Positions 10,571 to 21,345 of a stretch of 64,000 bases of DNA are shown piece by piece. Below the pieces are notes generated by a model. That model saw only the letters and a program-made list of their open reading frames with translations, was not told the origin of the DNA and did no database searches. A program made the translations under genes and the position numbers. This DNA comes from IDS-8 sp040902105 (GTDB lineage: Bacteria; Pseudomonadota; Gammaproteobacteria; Steroidobacterales; Woeseiaceae), in the NCBI GenBank assembly GCA_040902105.1, contig JBBDXW010000021.1, positions 62,001 through 126,000 of the forward strand. The letters run 5' to 3'. The stretch's first letter is position 1. Every line of letters begins with the position of its first letter.

Positions 10571-11889
10571 GCGCATCGTCCATCAATACGGAACTGCTCG
10601 AACGGGCCGTCGGAAAATTACCGAGCGATTTGCTGATGCCGCAGAGAATGCGGGCACTGACGCGTTTCGCCGAGAGCGGCTTCCCGACGACCCGGCATGA
10701 GGACTGGCGCTACACCAATCTCGCACCGGCGATCGATCTCAGCAACCTGTGGCTGCTTGAGGCGGCCGACGGCGCAGCCGATGAACCACGGAGCGATGCA
10801 AGCCGGCACTATGCCGCAGAACTTGCGTCGACGGTCGACGCGCACTGGATCGTCATCGCAAACGGCGTGGTGCAAAAAGACCTGTTGACGCGCCTGACTG
10901 CGCAGCAGCTGCCCGGCCTCGAAGCGGTCTCGGTTGCCGCCGGCAACGTAGTACAGCCGGTATTTTCCATCCTGGCCGAAGAGCCGATGACGCGCTTCAA
11001 CACGGCGCTGCTGCGGGACGCATTGCACATATCGATCGGCGCCGGCCATGAACCGGACAAACCGCTGGGCTTGCTCGTCATCGACGATGCAAGTTCCGGC
11101 TCCGCGGTGAGCCAGACACGCATAATTCTCGATGTTGCAACGAACGCCCGGGCCGAGGTCATCGAATACCATGCCTCGATCGGCTCGCACGGGCACTTCG
11201 CCAACGTCGTCACGGAACTGAAGCTGGCACAGGACGCAGCGGTCGATTACGTGCGGATACAGAATCGCGACCGGGCGCACTTTCAAGTCGGCAAACTGAT
11301 CACCCGGCTTGGCCGGAACGCCTCGATGCGTCATGCGGCATTCGACCTGGGCGGCGCGCTGGTTAGAAACGACGTGGCTGTCGATATCGCGGAGCCACGC
11401 GCAAGCATCGAGCTTCACGGCCTGTACCTGGCGGATGGAAAACAGCATATCGACAACCACACGCGCGTGGACCACAGGGTCGGACCGGCGAAGAGCAGAG
11501 AAGAATATCGCGGCATCCTGAGCGATCGCGCACGCTGCGTGTGGAACGGCAAGGCCATCGTTCATGCCGGCGCCGACGGCACTGACGCGCATCAGGCCAA
11601 TTACAACCTGCTGCTGTCGGATAAAGCCGAGATCGACACGAAACCGGAACTCGAAATTTATGCGGATGACGTCAAGTGCAGCCATGGCGCCACCGTCGGC
11701 CAGCTCGACAAAGCGGCATTGTTCTATCTGCGGTCCCGCGGCCTCGAGCGCGATGAGGCCGCCCAGGTGCTGACGCGCGCCTTCGCCGCAGCCATCGTTG
11801 CGAAGTCGACGGTGGACAACGTACGCGGGCATGTTGAAACCCTTATTGACCGGCGATTGCAGGACCTGGTCGGAGGGGCATCGCGATGA
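10567..11889 (+). CDS. sufD: Fe-S assembly subunit SufD
   Basis: 440 residues. The N-terminal RHEDWRYTNLAP motif (about residues 43-54) and the C-terminal beta-helix ending (ADDVKCSHGATVGQLDKAALFYLRSRGL) are typical of SufD. It pairs with SufB in the scaffold complex and is needed for iron acquisition. It overlaps both neighbours by four bases, showing tight coupling. Confidence 0.95.
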   Translation: MSASSINTELLERAVGKLPSDLLMPQRMRALTRFAESGFPTTRHEDWRYTNLAPAIDLSNLWLLEAADGAADEPRSDASRHYAAELASTVDAHWIVIANGVVQKDLLTRLTAQQLPGLEAVSVAAGNVVQPVFSILAEEPMTRFNTALLRDALHISIGAGHEPDKPLGLLVIDDASSGSAVSQTRIILDVATNARAEVIEYHASIGSHGHFANVVTELKLAQDAAVDYVRIQNRDRAHFQVGKLITRLGRNASMRHAAFDLGGALVRNDVAVDIAEPRASIELHGLYLADGKQHIDNHTRVDHRVGPAKSREEYRGILSDRARCVWNGKAIVHAGADGTDAHQANYNLLLSDKAEIDTKPELEIYADDVKCSHGATVGQLDKAALFYLRSRGLERDEAAQVLTRAFAAAIVAKSTVDNVRGHVETLIDRRLQDLVGGASR

Positions 11890-13145
11890 CGGCCACGACC
11901 CGCAATCTCAACGAAATGCGCGCAGGCGTAACCCGCATCGAAGACGCTCGCGGCGACTTTCCGGCATTGTCACAGGAAATCAACGGGCAGCCGCTTGCCT
12001 GGCTGGACAGCGCAGCCTCATCGCAGCAGCCGGCGAGCGTGATTGACAAGGTTGCCGAGTATCAGCGCCACGATCACGCAAACGTGCACCGCGGCGTGCA
12101 TACACTGAGTCATCGGGCGACGGAAGCCTACGAAGGTGCGCGCGATTCCGTCAGGAAATTCATCAATGCGAACAGCCGCTCCGAGATCGTGTTTACCAGC
12201 GGCACGACCGCAGCGATCAACCTTGTCGCGCAAAGCTTTTGTCGTCCGCGATTGACGCAGGGCGACAAGATTCTTTTGACGCATCTCGAACACCATTCGA
12301 ATATCGTGCCCTGGCAGCTGGTCTGCGAACAGACGGGCGCGGAACTCGTTGTCGCGCCGATCGACCTGAATGGCGAGCTTCCGCTCGATGCAATGCTCGA
12401 ACTGATGGACAGCCGCGTCAGTATCGTGGCGGCCGCACACGTCTCCAATGCGCTGGGCACGATCCTGCCGCTCGCGAAGATCATCGCCGAAGCCCATCGC
12501 CGGGGCATCCCGGTGCTTGTGGACGGCGCACAGGCCGTGCCTCATATGCTGGTCGACGTGCAACAACTCGGCTGCGATTTTTACGCATTTTCCGGGCACA
12601 AGATGTTCGGCCCGACCGGCATCGGCGTGCTGTACGGCAAGGAAACGCTGCTCGATGCGATGCCCCCGTGGCAGGGCGGCGGCGATATGATCCTCGAGGT
12701 CAGGTTCGAAGGTACGACCTATAACGAACTGCCGTACAAGTTCGAGGCGGGTACGCCCAACATTTCGGGCGCCGTTGGACTCGGTGCGGCGGCTGACTAT
12801 CTGCAGGCGCTCGGCATGGACCGGATATCGCATCACGAGTTCGAACTTCTGGAATACCTGGTCAGCAAGCTCAGCCGGCTGGACGGGATCCGCCTCATCG
12901 GCACTGCGCGCAATAAAGCCAGCGTGCAATCGTTCCTGCTCGACGACATCCATCCCCACGACCTCGGCACGATACTCGATCATCAGGGAGTTGCGGTTCG
13001 CACGGGCCACCACTGCGCAATGCCGGTCATGGAGTTCTTCGGCGTGCCCGGGACAGCGCGGGCGTCGCTCGCACTTTATAACAACAGGCAGGACATAGAC
13101 CGTCTCGCCGACGCCTTGCTGAAGGCGAAGGAAGTATTCGCGTGA
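11886..13145 (+). CDS. sufS: Cysteine desulfurase SufS
   Basis: A 419-residue group II cysteine desulfurase. The PLP lysine is K239 (FSGHKMFGPTG) and the active-site cysteine is C377 in VRTGHHCAMPV, in the short loop typical of SufS. It transfers sulfur from L-cysteine as a persulfide to the partner SufU. It overlaps sufD (ATGA) and sufU (GTGA). Confidence 0.96.
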   Translation: MTATTRNLNEMRAGVTRIEDARGDFPALSQEINGQPLAWLDSAASSQQPASVIDKVAEYQRHDHANVHRGVHTLSHRATEAYEGARDSVRKFINANSRSEIVFTSGTTAAINLVAQSFCRPRLTQGDKILLTHLEHHSNIVPWQLVCEQTGAELVVAPIDLNGELPLDAMLELMDSRVSIVAAAHVSNALGTILPLAKIIAEAHRRGIPVLVDGAQAVPHMLVDVQQLGCDFYAFSGHKMFGPTGIGVLYGKETLLDAMPPWQGGGDMILEVRFEGTTYNELPYKFEAGTPNISGAVGLGAAADYLQALGMDRISHHEFELLEYLVSKLSRLDGIRLIGTARNKASVQSFLLDDIHPHDLGTILDHQGVAVRTGHHCAMPVMEFFGVPGTARASLALYNNRQDIDRLADALLKAKEVFA

Positions 13146-13636
13146 GTACCGCCGCCCTCGATACGGACGAGCTGCGGGACCTGTATCGGGAACTGATTCT
13201 CGATCACGCAAGGAAACCGCGACATTTCGGCAAGCTGGACGACGCAACGCACGCTGCGGAGGGTATCAACCCGCTGTGTGGCGACAAGCTCAAGATCTAT
13301 TTCGCGATCGACGCCGATAACAGAATCCGCGACGCGCGCTTCGAAGGCTCCGGCTGCGCCATATCGGTCGCGTCCGCATCGCTCCTGACGGATACGGTAA
13401 TCGGCCTCGAGACGGACCGCGCCCTGCAGTTCTTCGCAGCCATGGTCGGGCGGCTCGCGGGCCGAACGGACGACCGGAAAAACCAGGCCGACGCCATTGA
13501 CGATATCGACCTGGGCAAGCTGCGTGCGCTGGAAGGCGTCAGGGAGTTCCCGTCGCGCGTGAAGTGCGCGACGCTGGCCTGGCATGCCCTGAATTCGGCT
13601 CTGCACCGGACTGCAAAGCCGGTTTCCACGGAGTAA
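13142..13636 (+). CDS. sufU: Sulfur relay / scaffold-like protein SufU
   Basis: 164 residues of the IscU-like SufU family. Zinc/cluster ligands are visible at C46 and D48 (NPLCGDK), C72 (GSGCAIS) and C142 (RVKCATLAW). The long spacing between the last two cysteines is the SufU-type insertion relative to IscU. SufU accepts persulfide from SufS, replacing SufE of the E. coli system. The GTG start overlaps the sufS stop. Confidence 0.92.
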   Translation: MSTAALDTDELRDLYRELILDHARKPRHFGKLDDATHAAEGINPLCGDKLKIYFAIDADNRIRDARFEGSGCAISVASASLLTDTVIGLETDRALQFFAAMVGRLAGRTDDRKNQADAIDDIDLGKLRALEGVREFPSRVKCATLAWHALNSALHRTAKPVSTE

Positions 13637-13639
13637 GAC

Positions 13640-14191
13640 GTGTTCGGTCACACCAACGAACCGGTTTCTCTCGCAAGGGACGTCAGCGCCGTCATTATTC
13701 CGGCCGGCGAGACCGTCACGCTGCGCGAGGGTACCAGCGGATTCATCACACAGGCGTTAGGCGGAAGCTTCACCGTCTATGTCGAGGGAAACCTGTTCCG
13801 CATCGCCGGCGCCGACGCGGATGCGCTCGGCAAGGAGCCGGTCGACCCCCCGGCCATTCCTGAAAATGCCACCGACAAGGACATCGAGGACGTGATCTGG
13901 CGGCAACTCAAGACCTGTTACGATCCCGAGATACCCATCAATGTGGTCGACCTCGGCCTGGTCTACCGTTGCGACGTGAAACAGAATCCGGACGGCGGGC
14001 GCTCGGTCGCAGTCGACATGACCTTGACGGCGCCGGGCTGCGGCATGGGCGAGATACTGGTGCAGGACGCGCGGGATAAAATAGCGGTCATTCCGACTGT
14101 CGCCGACGTTAAAGTCGACCTCGTGTTCGACCCCCCGTGGAACCAAAGTATGATGTCCGACGAGGCGAGACTGCAGACGGGCATGATGTAA
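13640..14191 (+). CDS. sufT: SufT-type Fe-S assembly factor (MIP18/DUF59 domain)
   Basis: 183 residues. The first third is a beta-rich SufT-specific segment (residues 1-70), followed by a MIP18/DUF59 domain with the motif INVVDLGLVY and the conserved cysteine in LTAPGCGMGE. SufT helps maturation of Fe-S proteins, especially under high demand. It starts with GTG three bases after sufU and closes the operon. Confidence 0.9.
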   Translation: MFGHTNEPVSLARDVSAVIIPAGETVTLREGTSGFITQALGGSFTVYVEGNLFRIAGADADALGKEPVDPPAIPENATDKDIEDVIWRQLKTCYDPEIPINVVDLGLVYRCDVKQNPDGGRSVAVDMTLTAPGCGMGEILVQDARDKIAVIPTVADVKVDLVFDPPWNQSMMSDEARLQTGMM

Positions 14192-14226
14192 ACTGGGACC
14201 AGTCCAACCGCAACATCAGAAGTTCG

Positions 14227-14721
14227 ATGAAAACCTTAACCATTCTCCGCCACGCGAAGTCGAGCTGGAGCGATACCGGACTGACCGATCGCGAGCGTCC
14301 CTTGAATCGCCGCGGCGAAAAAGACGCCCCTGCAATGGGCGCAAGAATCAACGAAGCCGGAATCAGGCCGTCACTCATCATGAGCAGCCCGGCCGTACGC
14401 GCCTGGACTACCGCAAAAATCGTCGCGAAAGAAATTTCCTACCCGATCGAGTTTCTACATCGCGAAGAGGAAATGTATCTCGCCAACGTCGACCGCCTCC
14501 TGGACTTGCTCGCACGGCAGGACAATGCCTTCAACAGCGTCATGATGGTCGGCCACAACCCCGGCTTCACGGAATTCGCCAACTACCTCCTGCCCGAAGT
14601 CACCGACAACATCCCCACCTGCGGACTGGTCGCCATCAACATCGAGACCGATGACTGGGAACTGCGGCCGCAAAAGAAAGCCGAGCTGGTCCTGTTCGAC
14701 TATCCGAAGAAAGAAAACTGA
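14227..14721 (+). CDS. SixA-type histidine phosphatase
   Basis: A 164-residue member of the histidine phosphatase superfamily. The phospho-accepting histidine is H9 in ILRHAKS, the second catalytic histidine is H110 (VGHNPG), and the conserved SSPAVRA segment is near 53-59. The family includes SixA, which dephosphorylates phospho-histidine in HPt domains. The substrate here is unknown. It lies 35 bp after sufT on the same strand, so read-through is possible, but no functional link to Fe-S assembly is evident. The frame runs open upstream into sufT; the ATG at 14227 is the family start. Confidence 0.82.
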   Translation: MKTLTILRHAKSSWSDTGLTDRERPLNRRGEKDAPAMGARINEAGIRPSLIMSSPAVRAWTTAKIVAKEISYPIEFLHREEEMYLANVDRLLDLLARQDNAFNSVMMVGHNPGFTEFANYLLPEVTDNIPTCGLVAINIETDDWELRPQKKAELVLFDYPKKEN

Positions 14722-14779
14722 CTCGAATGCGCACGACATAAACTAAGTCATTTTCAATGATATAACGCGTATACCTCAA

Positions 14780-16138
14780 CTAACACTCAGGCACATTGAC
14801 CGCCAGACCGCCGCGTGACGTCTCCTTGTAAATGGTGGACATGTCCAGCCCGGTCTGGCGCATCGTGCTGATCACCTGATCGAGAGACACCTTGTGCGAC
14901 CCATCCCCCTGCAGGGCGAGGCGCGCCGCATTGATCGCCTTCACCGAACCCATCGCGTTCCTCTCGATGCAGGGAATCTGCACGAGTCCGCCCACCGGAT
15001 CGCAGGTCAATCCGAGGTTGTGCTCCATGCCGATTTCGGCGGCATTCTCAATCTGCGCATTCGACGCGCCGAACGAGGCCGCGAGACCCGCAGCCGCCAT
15101 CGAGCATGCGACACCGACCTCACCCTGGCAGCCCATCTCCGCACCGGAAATCGACGCGTTGATCTTGTACAGAATGCCGACGGCGCCGGCCGTCAACAAG
15201 AATCGCACGACACCGTCGTAGCCCGAATCCGGCACGAGTTCCGTGTAGTAATGCAGCACCGCCGGAATGATGCCGGCTGCGCCGTTCGTCGGCGACGTCA
15301 CCACCCGGCCGCCGGCAGCGTTTTCCTCGTTGACCGCAATGGCGTATGCATTCACCCAGTCCATGGTGTCGAGACCGCCGCGGCTGCCTTTCTCGACCAG
15401 TTTTCTGTACAGCTTCGGCGCGCGCCGCGTGATCGACATCCTTCCCGGCAGCACGCCCTCGGTATGCAGACCGCGTTGCACACAGGACTGCATCGCGTCC
15501 CACAGAGCGTCGATCCGCCGGGCTACCTCGTCCGCCGCGCGCCAGTGCAGTTCGTTGCGATGCACCAGTTCGGCAATCGACAAACCATTTTTCTCCGCGA
15601 GCTCGAGCAAGCCGGCGCTGCTGGTAAACGGAAATGGCGGTTCGCCCTGCTGCGGCAGTGGCTCCGCTTCGTCACCGCGGACGATGAACCCGCCGCCGAG
15701 TGAATAATAGTCATCGCTTTGCAGGACCTTGCCCGCAGCGTCGAACGCCGTGAAGCGCATGCCATTGGTATGCCTCGGCAACACCTCGTCATATTCGAAG
15801 ACCAGGTCCTCCTGCGGATCGAACGCAATGTCTCCGATGGCTGGGACTCGAAGTTTTTTCTCCGCGTAGATGGCGCGAAGCAGCCCCTCCACCAAATCGG
15901 GGTCCAGCGTTTCGGGTGTATACCCGGAAAGTCCCAAAAGTACGGCCGAGTCGGTGCCATGGCCCTTGCCGGTCAGGGCCAGGGATCCGTACAGACGGAC
16001 CGCGATACGCCGGGCGGGCTGCGGGAGACCCGTCAGATTCAGGACGAACTCGCGCGCTGCCTTCATCGGCCCGACCGTGTGGGAGCTGGACGGACCGACG
16101 CCGACCTTGAAGATGTCGAAAATGCTTATTGCTGGCAT
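14780..16138 (-). CDS. sdaA: L-serine ammonia-lyase, Fe-S type
   Basis: 452 residues from the ATG at 16138, matching the E. coli SdaA start ([28 protein letters not shown]). Cysteines for the 4Fe-4S cluster are visible in [12 protein letters not shown] and in [12 protein letters not shown]. The enzyme deaminates L-serine to pyruvate in the cytoplasm. Longer in-frame starts at 16192 and 16258 would overlap the putA end. The gene is 40 bp downstream of putA on the same strand, so both may be on one transcript. Confidence 0.94.
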   Translation of the reverse strand: MPAISIFDIFKVGVGPSSSHTVGPMKAAREFVLNLTGLPQPARRIAVRLYGSLALTGKGHGTDSAVLLGLSGYTPETLDPDLVEGLLRAIYAEKKLRVPAIGDIAFDPQEDLVFEYDEVLPRHTNGMRFTAFDAAGKVLQSDDYYSLGGGFIVRGDEAEPLPQQGEPPFPFTSSAGLLELAEKNGLSIAELVHRNELHWRAADEVARRIDALWDAMQSCVQRGLHTEGVLPGRMSITRRAPKLYRKLVEKGSRGGLDTMDWVNAYAIAVNEENAAGGRVVTSPTNGAAGIIPAVLHYYTELVPDSGYDGVVRFLLTAGAVGILYKINASISGAEMGCQGEVGVACSMAAAGLAASFGASNAQIENAAEIGMEHNLGLTCDPVGGLVQIPCIERNAMGSVKAINAARLALQGDGSHKVSLDQVISTMRQTGLDMSTIYKETSRGGLAVNVPEC

Positions 16139-16178
16139 GGGTGGAACCGAAGGTAGCTGATCAAGTGCGTGAAATCGA

Positions 16179-19100
16179 TCAGTGCTCGTCATCGTTGAGC
16201 GAGAGGAGACTGGCGTTACCGCCAACAGCGGATATGTTGTTGCTGACCGAGAATTCAATGCCGAAGCGTAACAGATACTGCGGCCCCCCCGCTTTCGGGC
16301 CGGTTCCGGAAAGGCCGCGTCCGCCGAACGGCTGGACGCCGACCACCGCGCCGATCATGTTGCGGTTGATGTAGATGTTGCCGGCTCCCGAGGTTCGTAC
16401 GAGCGAACGCGCACGTCCGTCAATGCGGCTGTGCAGGCCCATGGTCAGGCCGTAACCGGTGCTGTTCACCGCCTGGATCATCTCCCGGAGGCGGTCGCCC
16501 GGATACCTTACAACGTGCAGAACCGGACCGAAGACCTCGCGTTCCAGCAGGTCGATACGGTCGATCTCGATCGCCGTGGGCGGGAACCAGGTGCCGCGCG
16601 AAGTTTCCGCGGGCAGCTCGCACTGATGGATGAGATTCGAGCGGCCGCGCAATGCATCGACATACGCGGACAGCATTGATTTCGCATCATCGTCGATGAC
16701 CGGGCCGACGTCAGTCGCGAGCTCGGCAGGATTGCCGATCGCGAGTTCGGCCATATGGCCGCGGAGCAGCTCGAGCACACGCGGAGCGATGTCCTGTTGC
16801 AGGCACAGTACGCGCAGCGCCGAGCATCGTTGCCCGGCGCTGTTGAACGCCGAATAGACCGTATCCAGCACAACCTGTTCCGGCAGAGCCGAGCTGTCGA
16901 CGAACATGGCATTCTGGCCGCCGGTCTCTGCGATCAACACTGCTATCGATCCTTCCCGGGCTGCCAGCGTACGATTGATCGAACGTGCTGTCTCCGTGGA
17001 GCCGGTGAACGCCACGCCGGCGATCCGCGGATCCGCGACCGCCCGGGCTCCTGTCGTTGCCCCGTCTCCGGGAACGAATTGCAGCACGTCCGGCGGAACG
17101 CCGGCCTCAAGCAACAATTCGACTGCGCGCGCGGCAATCAGGGTGGTTTGTTCCGCAGGCTTCGCCAGCACGGCGTTGCCGGCCGCAAGCGCCGCGGCAA
17201 CCTGACCGGTGAAAATCGCCAGCGGAAAGTTCCACGGACTGATGCAGACGAAAACGCCGCGGCCGCGCAAGCCGAGACTGTTTCTCTCGCCGGTCGGACC
17301 GGCCAGCACGACAGGCTCGCCGAACAGCCTGACGGAAGCGGCGGCATAGTAGCGAAGAAAATCGACCGCCTCGCGAACTTCGGCAATCGAATCCGGCACG
17401 GTCTTGCCCGCCTCGAGAATACAAAGCGCCAGCAGCTCCGGTGTGTGGTCCTCGAACACGTCCGCAGCTTTTTGCAGAATCGCTGCGCGCTCGCCGGCAG
17501 GACATTTGTCCCATTGCAGTTGGCCGGCGACGGCAATTTCAATCGCCCTGTCGACCGCGGCGTTGTCCGCTACCCGCCAGGTACCGACGACATGCCTGTT
17601 GTCGGCCGGATTGACGGAGCGAACCTCCTTACCCTTCGCCGCCTTACCGCCGATCATGGGCGCCGCCCGGCGCGCGCCGCCGGACGCCTTGCCGATTGCC
17701 GCCAGCAGGTTGCTACTGACGGCCTGGTCAGCCAGGTTGTATCCGCGCGAATTGCGCCTTTCCGGTTGAAACAGGTCGGCCGGCGCCGGTATGCGCGAAT
17801 GTGGTTTGAATTTCGTCTTGCGCGCAATCGCTACCGGGTCCGCGACGATGTCTGCGACCTCGACGCTCTCATCGACAATTCGGTTTACGAACGACGTGTT
17901 CGCGCCGTTCTCCAGCAAGCGGCGCACGAGGTACGGCAACAGGTCCTCGTGGCTGCCCACCGGTGCGTAGACCCGGCACGGCCGGCCGAATTTTTCCGGA
18001 TCGATTACCTGCCGGTACAGGGGTTCACCCATGCCGTGCAGGCGCTGAAACTCGAAATCGCCCAGATTCTTTGCCTTTCCCTTGTCCACTCCTTCGGCAA
18101 AGTGCATGACGCTCGCAAGCGTGTGCGCGTTGTGCGTGGCGAATTGAGGGTATAACAGTTTGCCCGCCTCCAGCAGCATGCGTGCGCAGGCCAGGTAGGA
18201 AATGTCCGTATGCGACTTACGCGTGAATACCGGGTAACTTTCGAGACCCTGTTCCTGGCCGCGTTTGATCTCGGTGTCCCAATAGGCGCCTTTTACCAGG
18301 CGCACCGGAATGCGCCGTCCGACTTCACCGGACAGATCGCGCAAAAAGCGGATCACGTCGGTTGCACGTCGCTGATAGGCTTGCACGGCAAGGCCGAACC
18401 CTGCATAACCTTCAAGCCGCCTGTCCCGGTATACGCGGCTGAAAATGTCCAGCGAAAGCTCGAGCCGGTCTGCTTCTTCCGCGTCGACCGTCAACGCGAT
18501 GCCCGCGTCGCGCGATGCAATCGCCAGATCGGCTATTCTGGGTACTAGCTCCGCGATAACCCGTTGTACTTGGGTGAAACTGTAACGCGGATGCAGCGCA
18601 GAAAGCTTTACGGAAATGCCCGGCGCCGTGAAAATGTCGTTCGCCTTGTAATCCGAACTTTTGGCGGCGGCGCCGATGCTTTTTATCGCGGACGAGTACG
18701 CGGCAAAATACCGCACCGCATCCTGCATGGTCAGGGCCGCCTCACCCAGCATGTCGAACGAATAACGATAGCTTCGCCTGTGCCTTCTTTGCGATCGCTC
18801 CAGCGCCTCTCCGATACTGCGGCCCATCACGAACTGGTGCCCCATGATGCGCATCGCCTGGCGCATTGCCGTCCGGACGACCGGTTCACCGGCGCGTCCG
18901 GCCAGTTTCCTGAGTAACTGCACCGGATTACGCTTCGTCGCTTCATCGAGCTTCAGCAGCCGTCCTGTCAGCATGAGTCCCCAGGTCGAAGCATTGACGA
19001 AAAGTGAATCGCTTTCGCCGAGATGGTCCTGCCACTTCGCCGACGTGATCTTGTCGGCAATGAGTTCGTCGGCCGTATCCGCGTCGGGAATTCGAAGCAG

Positions 19101-19370
19101 CGCTTCCGCAATGCACATGAGCAACACGCCCTCTTCCGACGAGAGATCGTATTGCTGGAGAAACGCGTCCATACCGCCGTCCGTGCCTGCGCTCTTTCTG
19201 ACTTCGCGCACCAGCAGTTCGGCCGTCGCCTGGATCCTGGCCCGCAGAGCCTCGCCGACTGCCGCTGCATCCGCAAGCTCGCTCACCAGGAATTGCTCGT
19301 CCGCAAGATAGCGCTCGCTGATGGATCGAAGCGGATCGATTGTGCCGTGGAACTGATCTGTCATTTTCAT
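16179..19370 (-). CDS. putA: Bifunctional proline dehydrogenase / P5C dehydrogenase PutA
   Basis: 1063 residues. The proline dehydrogenase barrel (about 150-470) carries [14 protein letters not shown] and THNAHTLA. The aldehyde dehydrogenase half (about 560-1040) has the general base E815 (AETGGQN) and the catalytic nucleophile C849 (GQRCSALR). It oxidises proline to glutamate via FAD and NAD+. There is no N-terminal ribbon-helix-helix domain like that of E. coli PutA (1320 residues), so it should not act as its own repressor. It appears to be the shorter, bifunctional type. Confidence 0.95.
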   Translation of the reverse strand: MKMTDQFHGTIDPLRSISERYLADEQFLVSELADAAAVGEALRARIQATAELLVREVRKSAGTDGGMDAFLQQYDLSSEEGVLLMCIAEALLRIPDADTADELIADKITSAKWQDHLGESDSLFVNASTWGLMLTGRLLKLDEATKRNPVQLLRKLAGRAGEPVVRTAMRQAMRIMGHQFVMGRSIGEALERSQRRHRRSYRYSFDMLGEAALTMQDAVRYFAAYSSAIKSIGAAAKSSDYKANDIFTAPGISVKLSALHPRYSFTQVQRVIAELVPRIADLAIASRDAGIALTVDAEEADRLELSLDIFSRVYRDRRLEGYAGFGLAVQAYQRRATDVIRFLRDLSGEVGRRIPVRLVKGAYWDTEIKRGQEQGLESYPVFTRKSHTDISYLACARMLLEAGKLLYPQFATHNAHTLASVMHFAEGVDKGKAKNLGDFEFQRLHGMGEPLYRQVIDPEKFGRPCRVYAPVGSHEDLLPYLVRRLLENGANTSFVNRIVDESVEVADIVADPVAIARKTKFKPHSRIPAPADLFQPERRNSRGYNLADQAVSSNLLAAIGKASGGARRAAPMIGGKAAKGKEVRSVNPADNRHVVGTWRVADNAAVDRAIEIAVAGQLQWDKCPAGERAAILQKAADVFEDHTPELLALCILEAGKTVPDSIAEVREAVDFLRYYAAASVRLFGEPVVLAGPTGERNSLGLRGRGVFVCISPWNFPLAIFTGQVAAALAAGNAVLAKPAEQTTLIAARAVELLLEAGVPPDVLQFVPGDGATTGARAVADPRIAGVAFTGSTETARSINRTLAAREGSIAVLIAETGGQNAMFVDSSALPEQVVLDTVYSAFNSAGQRCSALRVLCLQQDIAPRVLELLRGHMAELAIGNPAELATDVGPVIDDDAKSMLSAYVDALRGRSNLIHQCELPAETSRGTWFPPTAIEIDRIDLLEREVFGPVLHVVRYPGDRLREMIQAVNSTGYGLTMGLHSRIDGRARSLVRTSGAGNIYINRNMIGAVVGVQPFGGRGLSGTGPKAGGPQYLLRFGIEFSVSNNISAVGGNASLLSLNDDEH

Positions 19371-19449
19371 TGACGCCGGTCGAGACCCGGGAGACCTGTG
19401 GGAGATGCCAAAAAGGCGGCAATTATAGAGTGTTTCGCGGCGTGAAACG

Positions 19450-19598
19450 GTAGCCTGAATTATTCATGAACGGCACGACGTCGCCGATGAGGCTCCGCCT
19501 GCGACCGGCCTCAGACCGTTCGCTGGCCTTCCATGACGCGCGCCCGCGGGCGACCAAGCTTTCGTAAGTGCCATTCGTGCATGAATAATGCAGGCTAC
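19450..19598. repeat. Two inverted copies of a dispersed intergenic repeat
   Basis: Left arm 19450-19476 and right arm 19568-19598 are near-complementary (GTGCC.TTC..ATGAATAAT.CAGGCTAC), the right arm having a 4-base insertion. They enclose about 90 bp. The same core recurs at 22.4, 50.6, 58.9 and 62.2 kb. The right arm overlaps the last codons of the S4-domain gene. It lies between the putA promoter region and the hslR end, so it could also serve as a terminator hairpin. Confidence 0.7.
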
Positions 19599-20011
19599 TC
19601 GCCCGATCGGTTTCGCCGCCGCAGCAGGCGGCGCGTGTGCTTGTCGGGACGACCGGCGGTGCGCGGCATCGACATGCGATCCCGTTTAAGGCGGTCGCTC
19701 GTCGCCTGCCGCTCTGCAACGGAGCCCGGTGACTCGGAGTAACATGCTCGCGCTTCGATTGCGGGTCTGCGCTTTTTTGGCAGCGCCTTTACTTCGATTT
19801 CAAATCGTTCGTGTTCCCTGACAATCACGAGTCGATCGGCCACCCTGATCTTGTCCCCGGGTTTCGCGCGTTCTCCGTTGCGTTTGACGTGGCCACCGGC
19901 AACGGCACGCGATGCCAGTACGCGGGTCTTGAAGAAGCGCGTCAGCATCAGCCAGTGATCGAGTCGCAGACTATCGGCTACCACGTCCTCCCCTTTCGAC
20001 GTATCCGGCAT
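19595..20011 (-). CDS. hslR: S4-domain RNA-binding protein, Hsp15-like
   Basis: 138 residues. An S4 RNA-binding domain covers residues 13-70 (LRLDHWLMLTRFFKTRVLAS, HVKRNGERAKPGDKIRVAD). A very basic tail ends in RRLLRRRNRSGE. Hsp15 binds free 50S subunits carrying a nascent chain and helps recycle them. The start at 20011 fits the family; longer versions would overlap the divergent kbl gene. The ribosome-binding site is weak. Confidence 0.85.
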   Translation of the reverse strand: MPDTSKGEDVVADSLRLDHWLMLTRFFKTRVLASRAVAGGHVKRNGERAKPGDKIRVADRLVIVREHERFEIEVKALPKKRRPAIEARACYSESPGSVAERQATSDRLKRDRMSMPRTAGRPDKHTRRLLRRRNRSGE

Positions 20012-20120
20012 GTGTTTTTCGTTATTCCAATGGCAGGAGCGGAAGCCGCCGCCCTTACAATACTCGAGCCGCTTGCCGTCCTGATATACTCTGCGGCCTT
20101 TCGGCCAGCAGAGCAATCCC

Positions 20121-21320
20121 ATGCCCGATAATTTCCTCGATTCTCTGGCGAAAAAGACCGCTGCCCTCAAAGGCGACGGACTTTATAAACGTGAACGACT
20201 CATCGCCGGACCGCAACAGGCGGAAATCAGGGTTCACAGCAACGGCAGTGCCAGGGCCGTATTAAATCTTTGTGCGAACAACTATCTCGGGCTTGCCAAT
20301 CATCCGACCATCATTCGCGCGGCCCACAAAGCTCTGGATGAATTCGGTTACGGCATGGCGTCGGTGCGATTCATCTGTGGCACGCAGACCATTCACAAGG
20401 AACTGGAAGACCGAATCAGCCGCTTCCTCGGCACGGAAGACACGATTCTCTATCCCTCATGCTTCGACGCAAACGGCGGTCTGTTCGAGACGCTGCTGGA
20501 AGACACGGATGCGGTCGTCAGCGACGAGCTCAACCACGCCAGCATCATCGACGGGATTCGCCTCTCGAAAGCGCAGAGATTCCGCTTCCGGAACAACGAC
20601 ATGCAGGATCTGGAATCCACCCTCAAGCAAACCGGCAAATGCCGCACACGGCTCATCGTAACCGACGGCGTGTTCTCGATGGACGGTACGATTGCAAACC
20701 TCGGCAGTATTTGCGAACTGGCGAGCCGTTATGACGCCCTGACGATGATTGACGATTGTCACGCAACCGGGTTTCTGGGAAGCACGGGCCGCGGCACACA
20801 CGAGTACCGCGGGGTCATGGGAAAAATCGACATCATTACCGGCACTCTCGGCAAGGCGCTCGGCGGCGCCTCCGGCGGTTTCACTTCGGGCAGGAAGGAA
20901 ATCATCGCGTGGCTGCGGCAACGATCGCGCCCTTATCTTTTCTCGAACTCGGTCGCGCCAGTCATTGCAGCGACGTCGATGGCCGTCCTCGACCTGCTGG
21001 AGAACGACTGCAGTTTACGAAAAACGCTGCATGACAATGCAGCACATTTTCGCAGCAGCATGCAAGCGCTCGGATTTGAGCTGCGACCAGGCGAACACCC
21101 GATCGTCCCGGTCATGCTCGGCGACGCCAGGCTCGCAACGACGATGGCGGACCGCCTCCTCGACCACGGGATTTACGTAATCGGCTTCGCCTATCCGGTC
21201 GTTCCCTCGGGACAGGCCAGAATACGCACACAAATGTCGGCCGGGCTGACCCGTGATCATCTCGATCGCGCAATCGCCGCGTTTGCGGACGTCGGCCGAG
21301 AGCTGGGCGTTCTTCACTGA
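20121..21320 (+). CDS. kbl: Glycine C-acetyltransferase (2-amino-3-ketobutyrate CoA ligase)
   Basis: A 399-residue alpha-oxoamine synthase of normal Kbl length. The PLP lysine lies in [16 protein letters not shown], and the DDCHATG motif holds the cofactor aspartate and histidine. With Tdh it converts threonine to glycine and acetyl-CoA. tdh follows 25 bp downstream. The nearby gcvR end suggests linked glycine metabolism in this chromosome region, although the two are 20 kb apart. Confidence 0.96.
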   Translation: MPDNFLDSLAKKTAALKGDGLYKRERLIAGPQQAEIRVHSNGSARAVLNLCANNYLGLANHPTIIRAAHKALDEFGYGMASVRFICGTQTIHKELEDRISRFLGTEDTILYPSCFDANGGLFETLLEDTDAVVSDELNHASIIDGIRLSKAQRFRFRNNDMQDLESTLKQTGKCRTRLIVTDGVFSMDGTIANLGSICELASRYDALTMIDDCHATGFLGSTGRGTHEYRGVMGKIDIITGTLGKALGGASGGFTSGRKEIIAWLRQRSRPYLFSNSVAPVIAATSMAVLDLLENDCSLRKTLHDNAAHFRSSMQALGFELRPGEHPIVPVMLGDARLATTMADRLLDHGIYVIGFAYPVVPSGQARIRTQMSAGLTRDHLDRAIAAFADVGRELGVLH

Positions 21321-21345
21321 TTTCACATTGATACGGTCACTGGCG

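Noticed and set aside
16755..18155. 466-residue open frame on the + strand
   Set aside because: Lies inside putA on the opposite strand; no signal, domain or ribosome-binding site.
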